The notes below the pieces were generated by a model that did no database searches, was not told the origin of the DNA, and saw nothing but the letters and a program-made list of their open reading frames with translations. From NCBI GenBank assembly GCA_023381755.1, contig JAMCUF010000022.1:1-51824 (forward strand): a DNA stretch of 51,824 bases, written 5' to 3'. Of this stretch, positions 25,607-34,395 are shown piece by piece (positions within the stretch are counted from its first letter, which is position 1; the number at the start of each line of letters is the position of its first letter). A program made the translations under genes and the position numbers. Source of the stretch: Deltaproteobacteria bacterium (GTDB lineage: Bacteria; SZUA-79; Acidulodesulfobacterales; Acidulodesulfobacteraceae).

Positions 25607-28600
25607 TTACTTATTTACTTTATTTTTTAATTCAAATTTTTTCCATATAAAATATAAAACCGGCATCATAAGAAGGTTTAAAATTCCGCTGCTTATCATC
25701 CCGCCGACCATAGGCGACGCTATGAACTTTGTCATTCTTGCGCCCGTGCCGTAGGCGAACATCGCGGGAAGAAGTCCGATAATGATGGACATTGCCGTCA
25801 TAACTACAGGGCGAAGCCTTATTATCGAGCCTTTAATTACTATCTGCTCTATGTCGGCGCCGGCTTCGTAATAATTATGGAACGTAAGCTCCAGTATGGA
25901 AATCATAACCACCCCTATTTCCGTCGATACCCCCATTGCAGCGATGATGCCGACCCATACGGCGACGGACATCGTTATATGCATAAGATAAAGATACCAG
26001 AACGCCCCGACTAAGGCAAAGGGTATTGAAAAAAGCGCCAGAAGCGATAACGGTATGGATTTAAAATTAAAGTATATCAAAAGGAAGATAATAAATATGG
26101 TTATGGGAATTATAACCATAAGCTTGTTATTTGCCCTTTTGAGGGATTTATACTCTCCGCTTATGACAAAAGTATAGCCCTTGGGGAATTTAACGTATTT
26201 ATTAATCATTTTTTTAGCGTTTTTAGCCCATAATACCATATTGGACGTGTTTAAAGTTATATCGACCGTATCGTCCGGCGTTCCTCCCTGCGAAGATATG
26301 AAAGACGGGCCCAGTTCATACTTTATAGCTGCAAGTTCCTTCAAGGGTATGAATCCGCTGTCGGTTTTTACGAGTATATTTCCCAGGGATTCTAAATTAT
26401 TTCTATAGGCATAAGGGTATCTGACCGAAAGCGGGTAACGGGCTAATCCGTCGTAAACAGTGCTTATCGTCTTGCCGCCCACAGAGGAGTTTATAGCTTC
26501 GTTTATGCTTTTTAAAGGTATTCCGTAAAAACCCATGGCATCTGCATTCGGTTTGATTGCTATATATGGTCTGTTATAAACCCTTTCGGCATAAGCGCTC
26601 AATGTTCCCCTTACCATGGAAGCGGCTCCGGCAACCCCCTCCGCCAATTTTTGCAGGATTTTTACGTTAGAACCGTATATTTTTATTCCTATAGGCGTCC
26701 TTAAACCGGCGGACGTCATTTCTATCCTGTTTTTAATGGGCATCGTCCACACGTTTTCGAGACCGGGTATGTTTAATGCTTTATTCATTTTATTAATCAG
26801 CTTTGAGGCGGTCATGCCGGCAGGCCAATATTTCCTTCTTTTTAAAACGATCGTTGTTTCGGTCATGCTTAAAGATGCAGGGTCAAAAGCCGTATTTGCC
26901 CTGCCTGCTTTTCCGGTAACCATTTTTACTTCCGAAAATTTTTTGATTATCCTGTCCTCTATCTGTAAAAGCTGTGCCGCATCGGTGTAAGAATAACCCG
27001 GAGTAGAGGAAGGCATATATAAAAGCGTTCCTTCGTTTAGTGGCGGCATAAACTGCGAGCCGAGCCTGACAAACGCAAAATATCCGCTTGCCAGAAAGAC
27101 AAAGAGCATGGTCAAAAATACAGCTTTATGTTTCATGATAAATTTTAAGACGGGCGAGTACAAAAAAACTAAAAATCTGTTTATAGGATTTTTATCTAAA
27201 GGCATTATCCTGCCTCTAATCAAATAAACCATGAGGATAGGCACGAATATGACGGAAATGACCGCCGCAAAAACCATTGAGAATGTTTTAGTGTATGCTA
27301 ACGGCCTGAACAATGCACCTACCTCGCCCGTTAAAAAGAAAATCGGCAGAAATCCCACCGCTATAATAATAAGCGAGTAAAAAAGGGGCTTACCCATCTC
27401 TTTAGCGGAATCTACAATGCATAATTTTCTTGCTTCATCTTTATCTTCCATGTTTCCATAAGGGCTGCTTTCCGGATTATCTTCTAAAATTTCCAGATGC
27501 GAATGGGAATTTTCGATCATTACTATAGCGGAATCGGTCATTGCGCCGATTGCAAGCACTATACCGGAAAGAGACATTATGTTTGCGCTTATGTGAAGCA
27601 TATACATGAGCAAAAATGCTCCGAGAATAGCAAACGGAATCATTATAACGATAACCAAGGACGACCTTAAATGGAACAGGAAGAGCATAATGACGAAGAT
27701 GACTATTAAAACTATCATAATAAGCGTGGTTTTAAGCGTAGAAACGGAAGCGGCAATAAGGGTGCTCTGGTCGTATGTAGTTATTATTTTTGCATCTTTT
27801 GGGAGGGAGTTTTTAAGTTCTTTGAGTTTGTTTTTTACAGCGGCAATTACTTTTAGCGTGTCCGAACCCTGATCTTTTATGACCACCCCGCCTATCATCT
27901 GTCCTTTGCCGTTTAAATCGGAAATAGAACGGGAGGGAGCAGGCACTAATTGAACTATTCCTACGTTTTTGACTAAAACAGGCGTGTGGGCGGATGTGGT
28001 ACCCACGACGATATTTCGCATCTGGTTTAAATTATGAAGATAACCCTTGACGTAGATTAAATGGCTTACTCCCGACGAAGAGTTTATAACCCTTGCCCCG
28101 GTGTCGGAGTTGGAAGATTTTATATTATTAATCACCTGAGACAACGATAAATCATAATACTGAAGCGCTTTCGGATTAATTGTAACCTGATACTCTTTAT
28201 TCCAGCCGCCGTAAGTCGCAACCTGCGCCACTCCCGGCACGGTTTCTAAGGCATACCTAAGGAAATACTCCTGATAGGAATATAAATCGGCTAAACTCTG
28301 ATTATGCGCTTTGTCTATTATCGCATACTGGTAAACCCAGTCCACGCCGTTTGCGTAAGGGCTTAAAACTGGAGAAACACCCGGAGGGAGAAGTTTTTTT
28401 GCCTGGGACAGGTATGTAAGTATCTGCGCCCTCGCCCATCCTAACGAGGTACCTCTTTTAAATACGACCGTAACAAAAGAGGTGCCGTACATGGAATTCC
28501 CCCTGACCTCTTTAACCCTCGGAGCAGAGATAAGCGAAGACTCTATGGGATATGTTACCTGAAGCTGGACTATGTTCGGCGGCTGGCCCGGCCATGCCGT

Positions 28601-28750
28601 TTTGATAATAACTTCGGAAGGCGCTATATCGGGAAGGGCGTTAAGCCTTATATTGTAAATCGCGTAAACCCCGCCAAGTCCCAGAAAAAGCATAAAAACA
28701 AAAACTAAAAACATGTTGTTTATAGAGTAATCTATTATTTTATTTATCAT
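25607..28750 (-). CDS. CusA/CzcA-family heavy-metal RND efflux pump
   Basis: This inner-membrane proton-driven pump exports monovalent metal ions, probably Cu(I) or Ag(I), from periplasm and cytoplasm. The N-terminus (MINKIIDYSINNMFLV) and DIAPSEVIIKTAWPGQ are typical of the HME-RND group, followed by two large periplasmic loops and twelve membrane helices. The start at 28750 has a GGAG ribosome site; an upstream Met adds 11 residues and is less likely. The product is about 1047 residues, normal for CusA. It follows cusB and cusC homologues. Copper rather than zinc or cobalt is inferred from the Met-rich partner proteins. Confidence 0.9.
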   Translation of the reverse strand: MINKIIDYSINNMFLVFVFMLFLGLGGVYAIYNIRLNALPDIAPSEVIIKTAWPGQPPNIVQLQVTYPIESSLISAPRVKEVRGNSMYGTSFVTVVFKRGTSLGWARAQILTYLSQAKKLLPPGVSPVLSPYANGVDWVYQYAIIDKAHNQSLADLYSYQEYFLRYALETVPGVAQVATYGGWNKEYQVTINPKALQYYDLSLSQVINNIKSSNSDTGARVINSSSGVSHLIYVKGYLHNLNQMRNIVVGTTSAHTPVLVKNVGIVQLVPAPSRSISDLNGKGQMIGGVVIKDQGSDTLKVIAAVKNKLKELKNSLPKDAKIITTYDQSTLIAASVSTLKTTLIMIVLIVIFVIMLFLFHLRSSLVIVIMIPFAILGAFLLMYMLHISANIMSLSGIVLAIGAMTDSAIVMIENSHSHLEILEDNPESSPYGNMEDKDEARKLCIVDSAKEMGKPLFYSLIIIAVGFLPIFFLTGEVGALFRPLAYTKTFSMVFAAVISVIFVPILMVYLIRGRIMPLDKNPINRFLVFLYSPVLKFIMKHKAVFLTMLFVFLASGYFAFVRLGSQFMPPLNEGTLLYMPSSTPGYSYTDAAQLLQIEDRIIKKFSEVKMVTGKAGRANTAFDPASLSMTETTIVLKRRKYWPAGMTASKLINKMNKALNIPGLENVWTMPIKNRIEMTSAGLRTPIGIKIYGSNVKILQKLAEGVAGAASMVRGTLSAYAERVYNRPYIAIKPNADAMGFYGIPLKSINEAINSSVGGKTISTVYDGLARYPLSVRYPYAYRNNLESLGNILVKTDSGFIPLKELAAIKYELGPSFISSQGGTPDDTVDITLNTSNMVLWAKNAKKMINKYVKFPKGYTFVISGEYKSLKRANNKLMVIIPITIFIIFLLIYFNFKSIPLSLLALFSIPFALVGAFWYLYLMHITMSVAVWVGIIAAMGVSTEIGVVMISILELTFHNYYEAGADIEQIVIKGSIIRLRPVVMTAMSIIIGLLPAMFAYGTGARMTKFIASPMVGGMISSGILNLLMMPVLYFIWKKFELKNKVNK

Positions 28751-28830
28751 AAGTATTCTCCGGTATTTTAGGCAATATCTCAATATTAAATTTTAAATTC
28801 CGATTTTATTATTCTTTCGCATCGCTTACG

Positions 28831-30183
28831 TCACATGCCGGACATACCAGCCATGGAAGAAGTCTTTTTCCGTTGACTCGAATTGTTTGACATTCCAGCA
28901 ATTCCCTGCGTTCCTGCCGTAGAAGAAGCCTTCTGCGATAAATTTGAATTATTTGACATTCCGGCCATCCCTGGCATTCCAGCCATGGAACCGGCCGTCT
29001 GCGATAGATTAGAGTCGCTAGACATAAGGAACGTTCCCGATACGACGATTCTTTCGCCGCCTTTTACTCCCGATATTACTGGATAGTAATTACCGTATCT
29101 TGTTCCTATAACGACATATTCCGGCATAAAATACCCCTTTCCTTTATAAACGAATATAAGGGGTTTAGCTCCGGTAATAAGAACGGCGGACGCAGGAACC
29201 GCAACGACCTTTTCGCTTTTAACCATAATTTCGGCATTCCCGTACATACCAGGTTTTATCTCGCCGTTTGGATTGTTAAAAACGAGCCTGACCTCGTCAA
29301 CCCTTTTTTTGCCGGCAAGATAAGGGTAAATAAACGAAACCCTGCCATAAAACACCCGCCCGGGATAGGCATTGAATCTTACCCTTACCGCTTCCCCCGT
29401 CTTTACGAAAGGCATATCCTTTTCATAGACCCATATATTCATCCATACGCGGTTAAGCCCCGCCAGTTTATAAAGCGGTTGTCCCGCATTGAAATAACTT
29501 CCCGAAAAAATCGATTTTTTCAAGAAGACGCCGTTTATCGGCGAATAAACGGTAGTATTTGTCAAAATAAGCCTTCCCGTTTTTAACAGGTTCAACTGGC
29601 TGTTTGTTATGCCGAACTGTTTGAGTCTGAAGACGGAGGAGTTTAAAAAAGCTTTAGCCTCTTTTATCCCGAAATTAAAATTGGATTTTTTTAATTTTAT
29701 ATAATTTTCATAGGCAAGCATAAAATCTTTTTCGCTGTTGACTAACTCTGGGCTGTAAACCGTAAAAATAGGCTCCCCCTTATAAACGCCCATACCCGGT
29801 TTATTTATAAAGAGGTTTTTGACGTAACCGCCGTACTTCAACGTTACGGTTCTTTCTAAGGGAACGCTGTAAGCAACCTCGCCTATGGTTTTAATTTTTC
29901 TTGTTAAATTCATTAATTTTGCTTTTCCGACTTTTATGCCGTAAAGCTGTCTTTGAACCGTACTGACTATTATTGCGCCCTTAGCCATGTGAGCTCCGCT
30001 ATGCGAAAGCACGTCTTTCGCGGTAGGTTCTATTTTTAGTTTTGTGTTTACGCTCTTTCCGGCGGAAATCTGTTTTTGTCCGGTAAATATATTAATATTT
30101 TTAAAAAATATAACCGTAACAATGCCGCCGAGAATAAAGGCGAATAAAAATATTAAAATGTTTTTAGCATTATAAGTTTTCAT
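28831..30183 (-). CDS. CusB-like periplasmic adaptor with Met-rich C-terminal tail
   Basis: This membrane-fusion protein links the CusA-like pump to the outer-membrane channel. An N-terminal anchor helix (about residues 8-28) is followed by lipoyl, hairpin and beta-barrel domains (TVYSPINGVFLKKSIFSG at about 225-245; VPASAVLITGAKPLIFVY near 340). After the usual end of the family (about residue 390) comes a tail with repeated Met-Gly-Ala blocks (MAGMPGMAGMSN, IAGMSNNS, MAGMSGM) and Ser/Asn spacers. Such clusters often bind Cu(I) or Ag(I). The tail is probably an extra metal-capturing arm. Length is 450 residues. Confidence 0.88.
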   Translation of the reverse strand: MKTYNAKNILIFLFAFILGGIVTVIFFKNINIFTGQKQISAGKSVNTKLKIEPTAKDVLSHSGAHMAKGAIIVSTVQRQLYGIKVGKAKLMNLTRKIKTIGEVAYSVPLERTVTLKYGGYVKNLFINKPGMGVYKGEPIFTVYSPELVNSEKDFMLAYENYIKLKKSNFNFGIKEAKAFLNSSVFRLKQFGITNSQLNLLKTGRLILTNTTVYSPINGVFLKKSIFSGSYFNAGQPLYKLAGLNRVWMNIWVYEKDMPFVKTGEAVRVRFNAYPGRVFYGRVSFIYPYLAGKKRVDEVRLVFNNPNGEIKPGMYGNAEIMVKSEKVVAVPASAVLITGAKPLIFVYKGKGYFMPEYVVIGTRYGNYYPVISGVKGGERIVVSGTFLMSSDSNLSQTAGSMAGMPGMAGMSNNSNLSQKASSTAGTQGIAGMSNNSSQRKKTSSMAGMSGM

Positions 30184-30206
30184 TTTAATTAACTCCTCAG
30201 TTTATA

Positions 30207-31523
30207 TTATATTTTTCCCATAATTTGTTCGAGCCGCGATTTATCGAGGTAATATTTTGCATTGTAGATGTCCCCTTCGAACTCCGAGTCGATTAACTTT
30301 CCGAAGCTGTCTAACAGCGAGAATGCGGACGACCTTTTTACCTCAAAAGATGCTGTTTCGGCTTTAAAAAGCAGCTTTGCTTCGGGGATATATAAACTTT
30401 CGTATAATCTATAATTGTTTTTGTTTAAACGCATGTCTTTTACATATACGTTAACGCCTTTTATAATGCGCAATTTTTCCCAGCCGATATCGTAAATAGA
30501 CGAAAGCCTGTCCTTTTCGGCTTTATTTATTAATGGTTTCTGGTAGGAGTTAAAATATACGGGCAGGGATATTCCCACAGAAACCGATAAAACGGGAACC
30601 ATCAAATATCTATCTCCGTAACCGGCTTTAAGGTAAAAATCGGGAAGATACGATTGCTTGGCGTATGCGGTTTCATAATCCGATTTTTTGGACAGATATT
30701 TTAACGACTTTAATTCCGGATTAGATTTATATGCCGTTTTTATATCTTCTTTTTCGTTTAATTCATTTGCCGGGGGCGTACCTGTTTTTGCCGCGGGTAT
30801 CTTCGGCAGGACGGCGCGGGTAAATTTAATATCCGAAGATTTTAGCCCCGTGAGTTCGCCCAATAAATAAATTAATTTAGCTTTAGCCTTATTCAGCGAA
30901 AACAATTCCGATTTTAGCGATGCATCTTCCAGCATAGTCCTGATATAAGCAGGAGCGGAAGCGCTCCCAGTGCCGTATTTCTTGGAAATATCCTTAAGGA
31001 TTATATTTAAAAGCAGTCTGTTATATTTTACCACGGCAATCTGCTTTTCTGTTAAAGCAAGATTGTAATAGCTTTCCTTAACCAAATAAGCGGTATTGAT
31101 TTTTAAAGCCCTTGTTTTTGCTTTTAACGACATGTAGGAATACTTATTTATCCGGCTTTTTGTTTCGAGCTTCGAAGGAAAGGGTATTTTCTGGCTTATG
31201 CTGAAGCCGATATCGCTCATCGAATTAATCCCTATGCCGGGGTTATTAAATCCGTTTGCGTCGGTAAGCCCTATGCCTGCTACCGGCTCCGGAAGGGCTT
31301 TTGCAATCATGATTTCTTCTTTGTATCCTTCAGTTTTAAGAACTGATGACGTTATGCGAGGGTTTTTTAAAGAATTTTTTATAAGCATACCCAAAGACAG
31401 AGTATTCGCCATTTTGTCTTTATGCCTATTATGCTTATACCCGTAAGATTTATTAACCGGATTAATAAAGATTGAAAGAACAAAAAATATTACAACAAAC
31501 ATATATGTAAAAGTTTTTTTCAT
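30207..31523 (-). CDS. CusC/TolC-family outer-membrane efflux channel
   Basis: This outer-membrane factor completes the tripartite efflux system. It has an N-terminal signal peptide (about residues 1-28), long periplasmic coiled-coil helices, and OEP-repeat regions with YNLALTEKQIAVVKYN. The length of 438 residues fits. Its ATG overlaps the stop of a tiny upstream reading frame in an ATGA arrangement, and cusB follows after 23 bases, so the genes form one operon. Confidence 0.85.
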   Translation of the reverse strand: MKKTFTYMFVVIFFVLSIFINPVNKSYGYKHNRHKDKMANTLSLGMLIKNSLKNPRITSSVLKTEGYKEEIMIAKALPEPVAGIGLTDANGFNNPGIGINSMSDIGFSISQKIPFPSKLETKSRINKYSYMSLKAKTRALKINTAYLVKESYYNLALTEKQIAVVKYNRLLLNIILKDISKKYGTGSASAPAYIRTMLEDASLKSELFSLNKAKAKLIYLLGELTGLKSSDIKFTRAVLPKIPAAKTGTPPANELNEKEDIKTAYKSNPELKSLKYLSKKSDYETAYAKQSYLPDFYLKAGYGDRYLMVPVLSVSVGISLPVYFNSYQKPLINKAEKDRLSSIYDIGWEKLRIIKGVNVYVKDMRLNKNNYRLYESLYIPEAKLLFKAETASFEVKRSSAFSLLDSFGKLIDSEFEGDIYNAKYYLDKSRLEQIMGKI

Positions 31524-31723
31524 TGCAGATAAACCTCTTTTAAATTTTTAAATAATGTTATTCCGCAAGACATGCCCATGCCCATCATTCCATCCATACC
31601 CATTTGGAGCTTTTTAGGACTAATTCCTGCGAGCAGGTAAATCCATGCAATAACCGATAGTATTAATAATATTGAAATAATTATCGCTTTCCCCGCAACA
31701 CGGCAGTGATAACACAGGACTTC
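31520..31723 (-). CDS. Possible tiny CxxC/membrane/Met-rich protein with no normal start codon
   Basis: An open frame on the minus strand ends in TGA at 31520-31522, overlapping the ATG of the cusC-like gene. It would encode, in order, a CYHC motif, a single membrane helix (about 20 hydrophobic residues including AIIISILLILSVIAW), then a Met-rich stretch (LQMGMDGMMGMGMSCG). The composition matches a copper-handling membrane peptide. No in-frame ATG, GTG or TTG precedes the CYHC part, and a stop lies just upstream. An ATG in another frame (31727) sits almost at the right place, which hints at a one-base deletion. The first in-frame ATG is at 31603, after the helix. Confidence 0.4.
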   Translation of the reverse strand, partial: EVLCYHCRVAGKAIIISILLILSVIAWIYLLAGISPKKLQMGMDGMMGMGMSCGITLFKNLKEVYLQ

Positions 31724-31779
31724 TCATCCTTGTTAATGAACTATGTTTACTGCACGCAAAGCAAAAATTGGCGGTTTAA

Positions 31780-32205
31780 CTAAATAAGAATGTTTTGAGG
31801 GGGATGTGGTATATCGAAAGGAAAATGTTTGATATAAGATTTTTCGGTAGATGAGATTATTTTAATAAAACTATAGTAATAAAATAATGCAGGATAATAA
31901 GCGGCTGGTAAATTCTGACATTCCACGCAGGTTATATAAGATTGCAAATTTAACTTATTGGGATGCCGTGAAACTATTTTTAAAAAAGATAGCGGGGATG
32001 CTTTTTCCATCCCTTTTATCTGTTTTCCCGCTGCCTGCGCCACCTGCATGGGCATTCCGGCTTGCATCGGGGACATGACCATTTGAAGATTAAAGATATA
32101 GCTTACTTCGGTAACCCCGATTAGATAAAAAACCGCAATGGAGGCAAGAGGAAAAAATAGAAAAAGCTTATATTTTTTATTCAAAAAATACTTATCTGTT
32201 TTCAT
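31780..32205 (-). CDS. Met-rich membrane-anchored protein, first gene of the cus operon
   Basis: I do not recognise a family. The 141-residue product has an N-terminal basic stretch, one hydrophobic helix (about residues 13-30), then a Met-rich segment (NLQMVMSPMQAGMPMQ, about 39-54) and a CVEC motif (Cys93, Cys96). A likely role is periplasmic copper or silver binding, inferred from composition and position. The ATG at 32205 is chosen because the promoter at 32214-32243 lies inside the longer upstream frame and would start the RNA about two bases before this ATG. No ribosome site is seen. Confidence 0.55.
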   Translation of the reverse strand: MKTDKYFLNKKYKLFLFFPLASIAVFYLIGVTEVSYIFNLQMVMSPMQAGMPMQVAQAAGKQIKGMEKASPLSFLKIVSRHPNKLNLQSYITCVECQNLPAAYYPALFYYYSFIKIISSTEKSYIKHFPFDIPHPPQNILI

Positions 32206-32213
32206 ATTTAGAT

Positions 32214-32243
32214 AATATAACTTAAACCGAACCAGTTTGTCAA
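32214..32243 (-). promoter_or_regulatory. Promoter of the copper efflux operon
   Basis: On the minus strand, TTGACA (32238-32243) is followed after 17 or 18 bases by TTATAT or TATATT (32214-32220). The expected RNA start is around 32207, next to the ATG at 32205, so the transcript would be nearly leaderless. A spacer longer than 17 bases would suit MerR/CueR-type control, but no operator palindrome was identified. Confidence 0.65.
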
Positions 32244-32268
32244 AGCAATTTTGGGGACTCAAAAACTA

Positions 32269-32297
32269 TTGACATTATTTTAAAAATCTATTAACAT
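32269..32297 (+). promoter_or_regulatory. Promoter of the rplU operon
   Basis: TTGACA (32269-32274), a 17-base spacer, and TAACAT (32292-32297) lie about 65 bases upstream of the rplU ATG. It diverges from the efflux promoter, whose -35 box is only 25 bases away. Confidence 0.6.
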
Positions 32298-32361
32298 TAT
32301 CTTTTTACATTTATAAATTCATAAATTTCATAAATTTATTTTAAGCAAAGAGGGTTGTTTT

Positions 32362-32673
32362 ATGAATAAATATGCTATTATAAATTCAGGTTCAAAACAA
32401 TACAAGGTATCGGTTGGCGATATTATAAGGATTGAAAGTGTTGACAAAAACAAGGGGGATGAAATATCCTTCAACCCGAGCATGTTAAAAAACAACGATG
32501 ATATTATTCTCGGAGAACAGGCCTTAAAAAATGCAAATGTCAAAGGTGTCGTGGTTGGAAGCGGAAGAGCGAAAAAAATAATCGTATTTAAGATGAAACG
32601 CCGTAAGGATGAAAGAAAAAAAAGGGGGCACAGGCAAAATTTCACCGATATTAAGATAACCGATATTCCATAA
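32362..32673 (+). CDS. rplU: 50S ribosomal protein L21
   Basis: This is a large-subunit ribosomal protein of 103 residues. It begins NKYAIINSGSKQYKVSVGD and ends with the basic RKDERKKRGHRQNFTDIKI region typical of L21. A GAGGGTTG ribosome site precedes the ATG. It is the first gene of the conserved rplU-rpmA-obgE block. Confidence 0.97.
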   Translation: MNKYAIINSGSKQYKVSVGDIIRIESVDKNKGDEISFNPSMLKNNDDIILGEQALKNANVKGVVVGSGRAKKIIVFKMKRRKDERKKRGHRQNFTDIKITDIP

Positions 32674-32771
32674 ATAAAAATAAGGAACAAACATTTAAAG
32701 TTTTTAATCCACAAATAAAATAAAATAATAAAAAATAAATAATATTTACCAGATAAAATATAGGTGCGGTT

Positions 32772-33032
32772 ATGGCTCACAAAAAAGCGGGCGGTAGTTC
32801 TAGAAACGGACGGGATAGCCAAGGTCAAAGAAGGGGGCACAGAAAATTTGGCGGGGAATTGGTAAGACCCGGCGAAATCATCGTTCGCCAGGTTGGTTCG
32901 TCCTTTCATCCCGGAAAAAATGTCAAAGAAGGAAGGGATTACACTCTTTACTCGATAATAAGCGGCTTCGTTAAATTTCATGCAGGAAAGAACAATAGAA
33001 AATTCGTCAGCATTCTCCCGCGAGAGAAATAA
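32772..33032 (+). CDS. rpmA: 50S ribosomal protein L27
   Basis: This is a large-subunit protein of 86 residues whose N-terminus reaches the peptidyl transferase centre. The sequence starts [20 protein letters not shown], the bacterial L27 signature without a cleavable leader. It is in the standard position between rplU and obgE. Confidence 0.97.
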   Translation: MAHKKAGGSSRNGRDSQGQRRGHRKFGGELVRPGEIIVRQVGSSFHPGKNVKEGRDYTLYSIISGFVKFHAGKNNRKFVSILPREK

Positions 33033-33110
33033 CCGGCCGCGCTTCGCGCTTAGATTTCAATATTTGAAGTCTGCCATGTTCAGGGCAGGCTATGGTCCGG
33101 CGGTTTCACT
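33033..33110. other. Structured GC-rich intergenic element between rpmA and obgE
   Basis: Several inverted repeats are packed together: GCGC-TTC-GCGC at 33039-33049, a 9-base stem AGATTTCAA/TTGAAGTCT (33052-33060 with 33064-33072, one G-U pair), CCAT/ATGG (33074-33077 with 33092-33095), and an outer CCGG (33033-33036)/CCGG (33097-33100). It is noticeably GC-richer than the surrounding gaps. It could be a folded RNA, a processing site or a palindromic repeat. No known family was recognised. Confidence 0.4.
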
Positions 33111-33181
33111 TCCCTCCCCCAAATCCCTCATTATTTATTTTATTTTAAAAATAAATAACAAAAATAGAAACATATTGAAAG

Positions 33182-34231
33182 ATGAAATTTGTAGATAACG
33201 CCGTAATAACGATAATTTCCGGTAATGGCGGTAAAGGCGCCGTAAGTTTTAGGAGAGAAAAATTCATTCCTAAGGGAGGTCCTGATGGCGGGGATGGCGG
33301 GGATGGCGGGGATGTCATTTTTAAAACATCGCATAATGTGACAAGCCTTTTGGATTTTAGGTATAAACCGAAATTTGCCGCCGGAAACGGCGGAAACGGA
33401 CAGGGCAACAATAAAAAAGGGAAGAACGGAAAAGATATCGTTTTAAATGTCCCCGTGGGAACGGCGATAGCCGATTACGACTCCAACGAAGTAATAGCCG
33501 ACCTGACGAAAGACGGCGAAAAAATTAGAATTTTTCGGGGCGGTAAGGGCGGAAAAGGAAATGCCTTTTTTAAATCCTCCGTAAATAGAAGGCCGCGCTT
33601 TTCGCAACCAGGGACGCAAGGGCAGGCAAAAAAAATCCGCCTTGTTCTTAAAAGCCTCGGCGATATAGGGATAATCGGCCTTCCAAACGCGGGTAAATCC
33701 ACCCTTATTTCTAAACTATCAAGGTCTCATCCCGAAATAGCGCCATATCCCTTTACAACAAAAATACCCAATCTCGGTGTTTGCTATGATGATTCCGACA
33801 AAACGTACACAATAGTGGATATACCCGGCATCATTAAGGGAGCGGCGGAGGGTTCCGGTTTGGGTCTAAGATTTTTAACGCATGTGGAAAGATCAAATAT
33901 ACTCCTGCATTTAATCGAAATAGGCGATATCGCCGAAGTAGAAAATAGATATGAAACAGTCATAAACGAAATAAATAAATTTAATAAAGAAATTCTTAAA
34001 AAAACTCAGATAGTCGTCATCAATAAAATCGATTTAATCCCAGGTTTAAAAGAACTTAGCAAAATCATGGACGGAATTAATAATTTTTTAAATAAAAAAG
34101 ATATCAGACCGCTTTTTATTTCCGCATCCGAAAACACCGGCATAGACGCATTAAAGAATAGTTTAAGCATATTAGTCGGCGAATGGGACAGGAAGAAGAA
34201 AGGTTTGATTCCAAACAATAACAATAATTAA
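33182..34231 (+). CDS. obgE: Obg-family GTPase
   Basis: This is a ribosome-assembly and stress GTPase of 349 residues. The glycine-rich Obg domain is at 1-158, with a GGDGGDGGD run encoded by three copies of a 9-base unit. The GTPase domain follows, with P-loop GLPNAGKSTL (about 166-175), switch DIPGII and the NKID specificity motif. The C-terminal OCT-like tail is short. It is in the conserved place after rplU-rpmA. Confidence 0.96.
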   Translation: MKFVDNAVITIISGNGGKGAVSFRREKFIPKGGPDGGDGGDGGDVIFKTSHNVTSLLDFRYKPKFAAGNGGNGQGNNKKGKNGKDIVLNVPVGTAIADYDSNEVIADLTKDGEKIRIFRGGKGGKGNAFFKSSVNRRPRFSQPGTQGQAKKIRLVLKSLGDIGIIGLPNAGKSTLISKLSRSHPEIAPYPFTTKIPNLGVCYDDSDKTYTIVDIPGIIKGAAEGSGLGLRFLTHVERSNILLHLIEIGDIAEVENRYETVINEINKFNKEILKKTQIVVINKIDLIPGLKELSKIMDGINNFLNKKDIRPLFISASENTGIDALKNSLSILVGEWDRKKKGLIPNNNNN

Positions 34232-34395
34232 TTTTATAGCGAAATAGAAACATTTACATATTTTCTATCGCAGGGTTAAGGAAATGCCCAAATGAATTAT
34301 AATGGTAACTATTGCAACGGCATACTATAATGATACATTGTAAAATATCAACATATAAATTTTTCAAATTTTTCCGCAAATAACAAAAAGCATAA

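Noticed and set aside
32206-32262. Longer N-terminus for the Met-rich protein starting at 32262
   Set aside because: It would overlap the promoter boxes and adds residues upstream of a normal membrane-anchor start.
33287-33313. Three tandem copies of a 9-base GGCGGGGAT unit
   Set aside because: They encode the normal glycine-rich GGDGGDGGD loop of the Obg domain, so this is not a separate repeat element.
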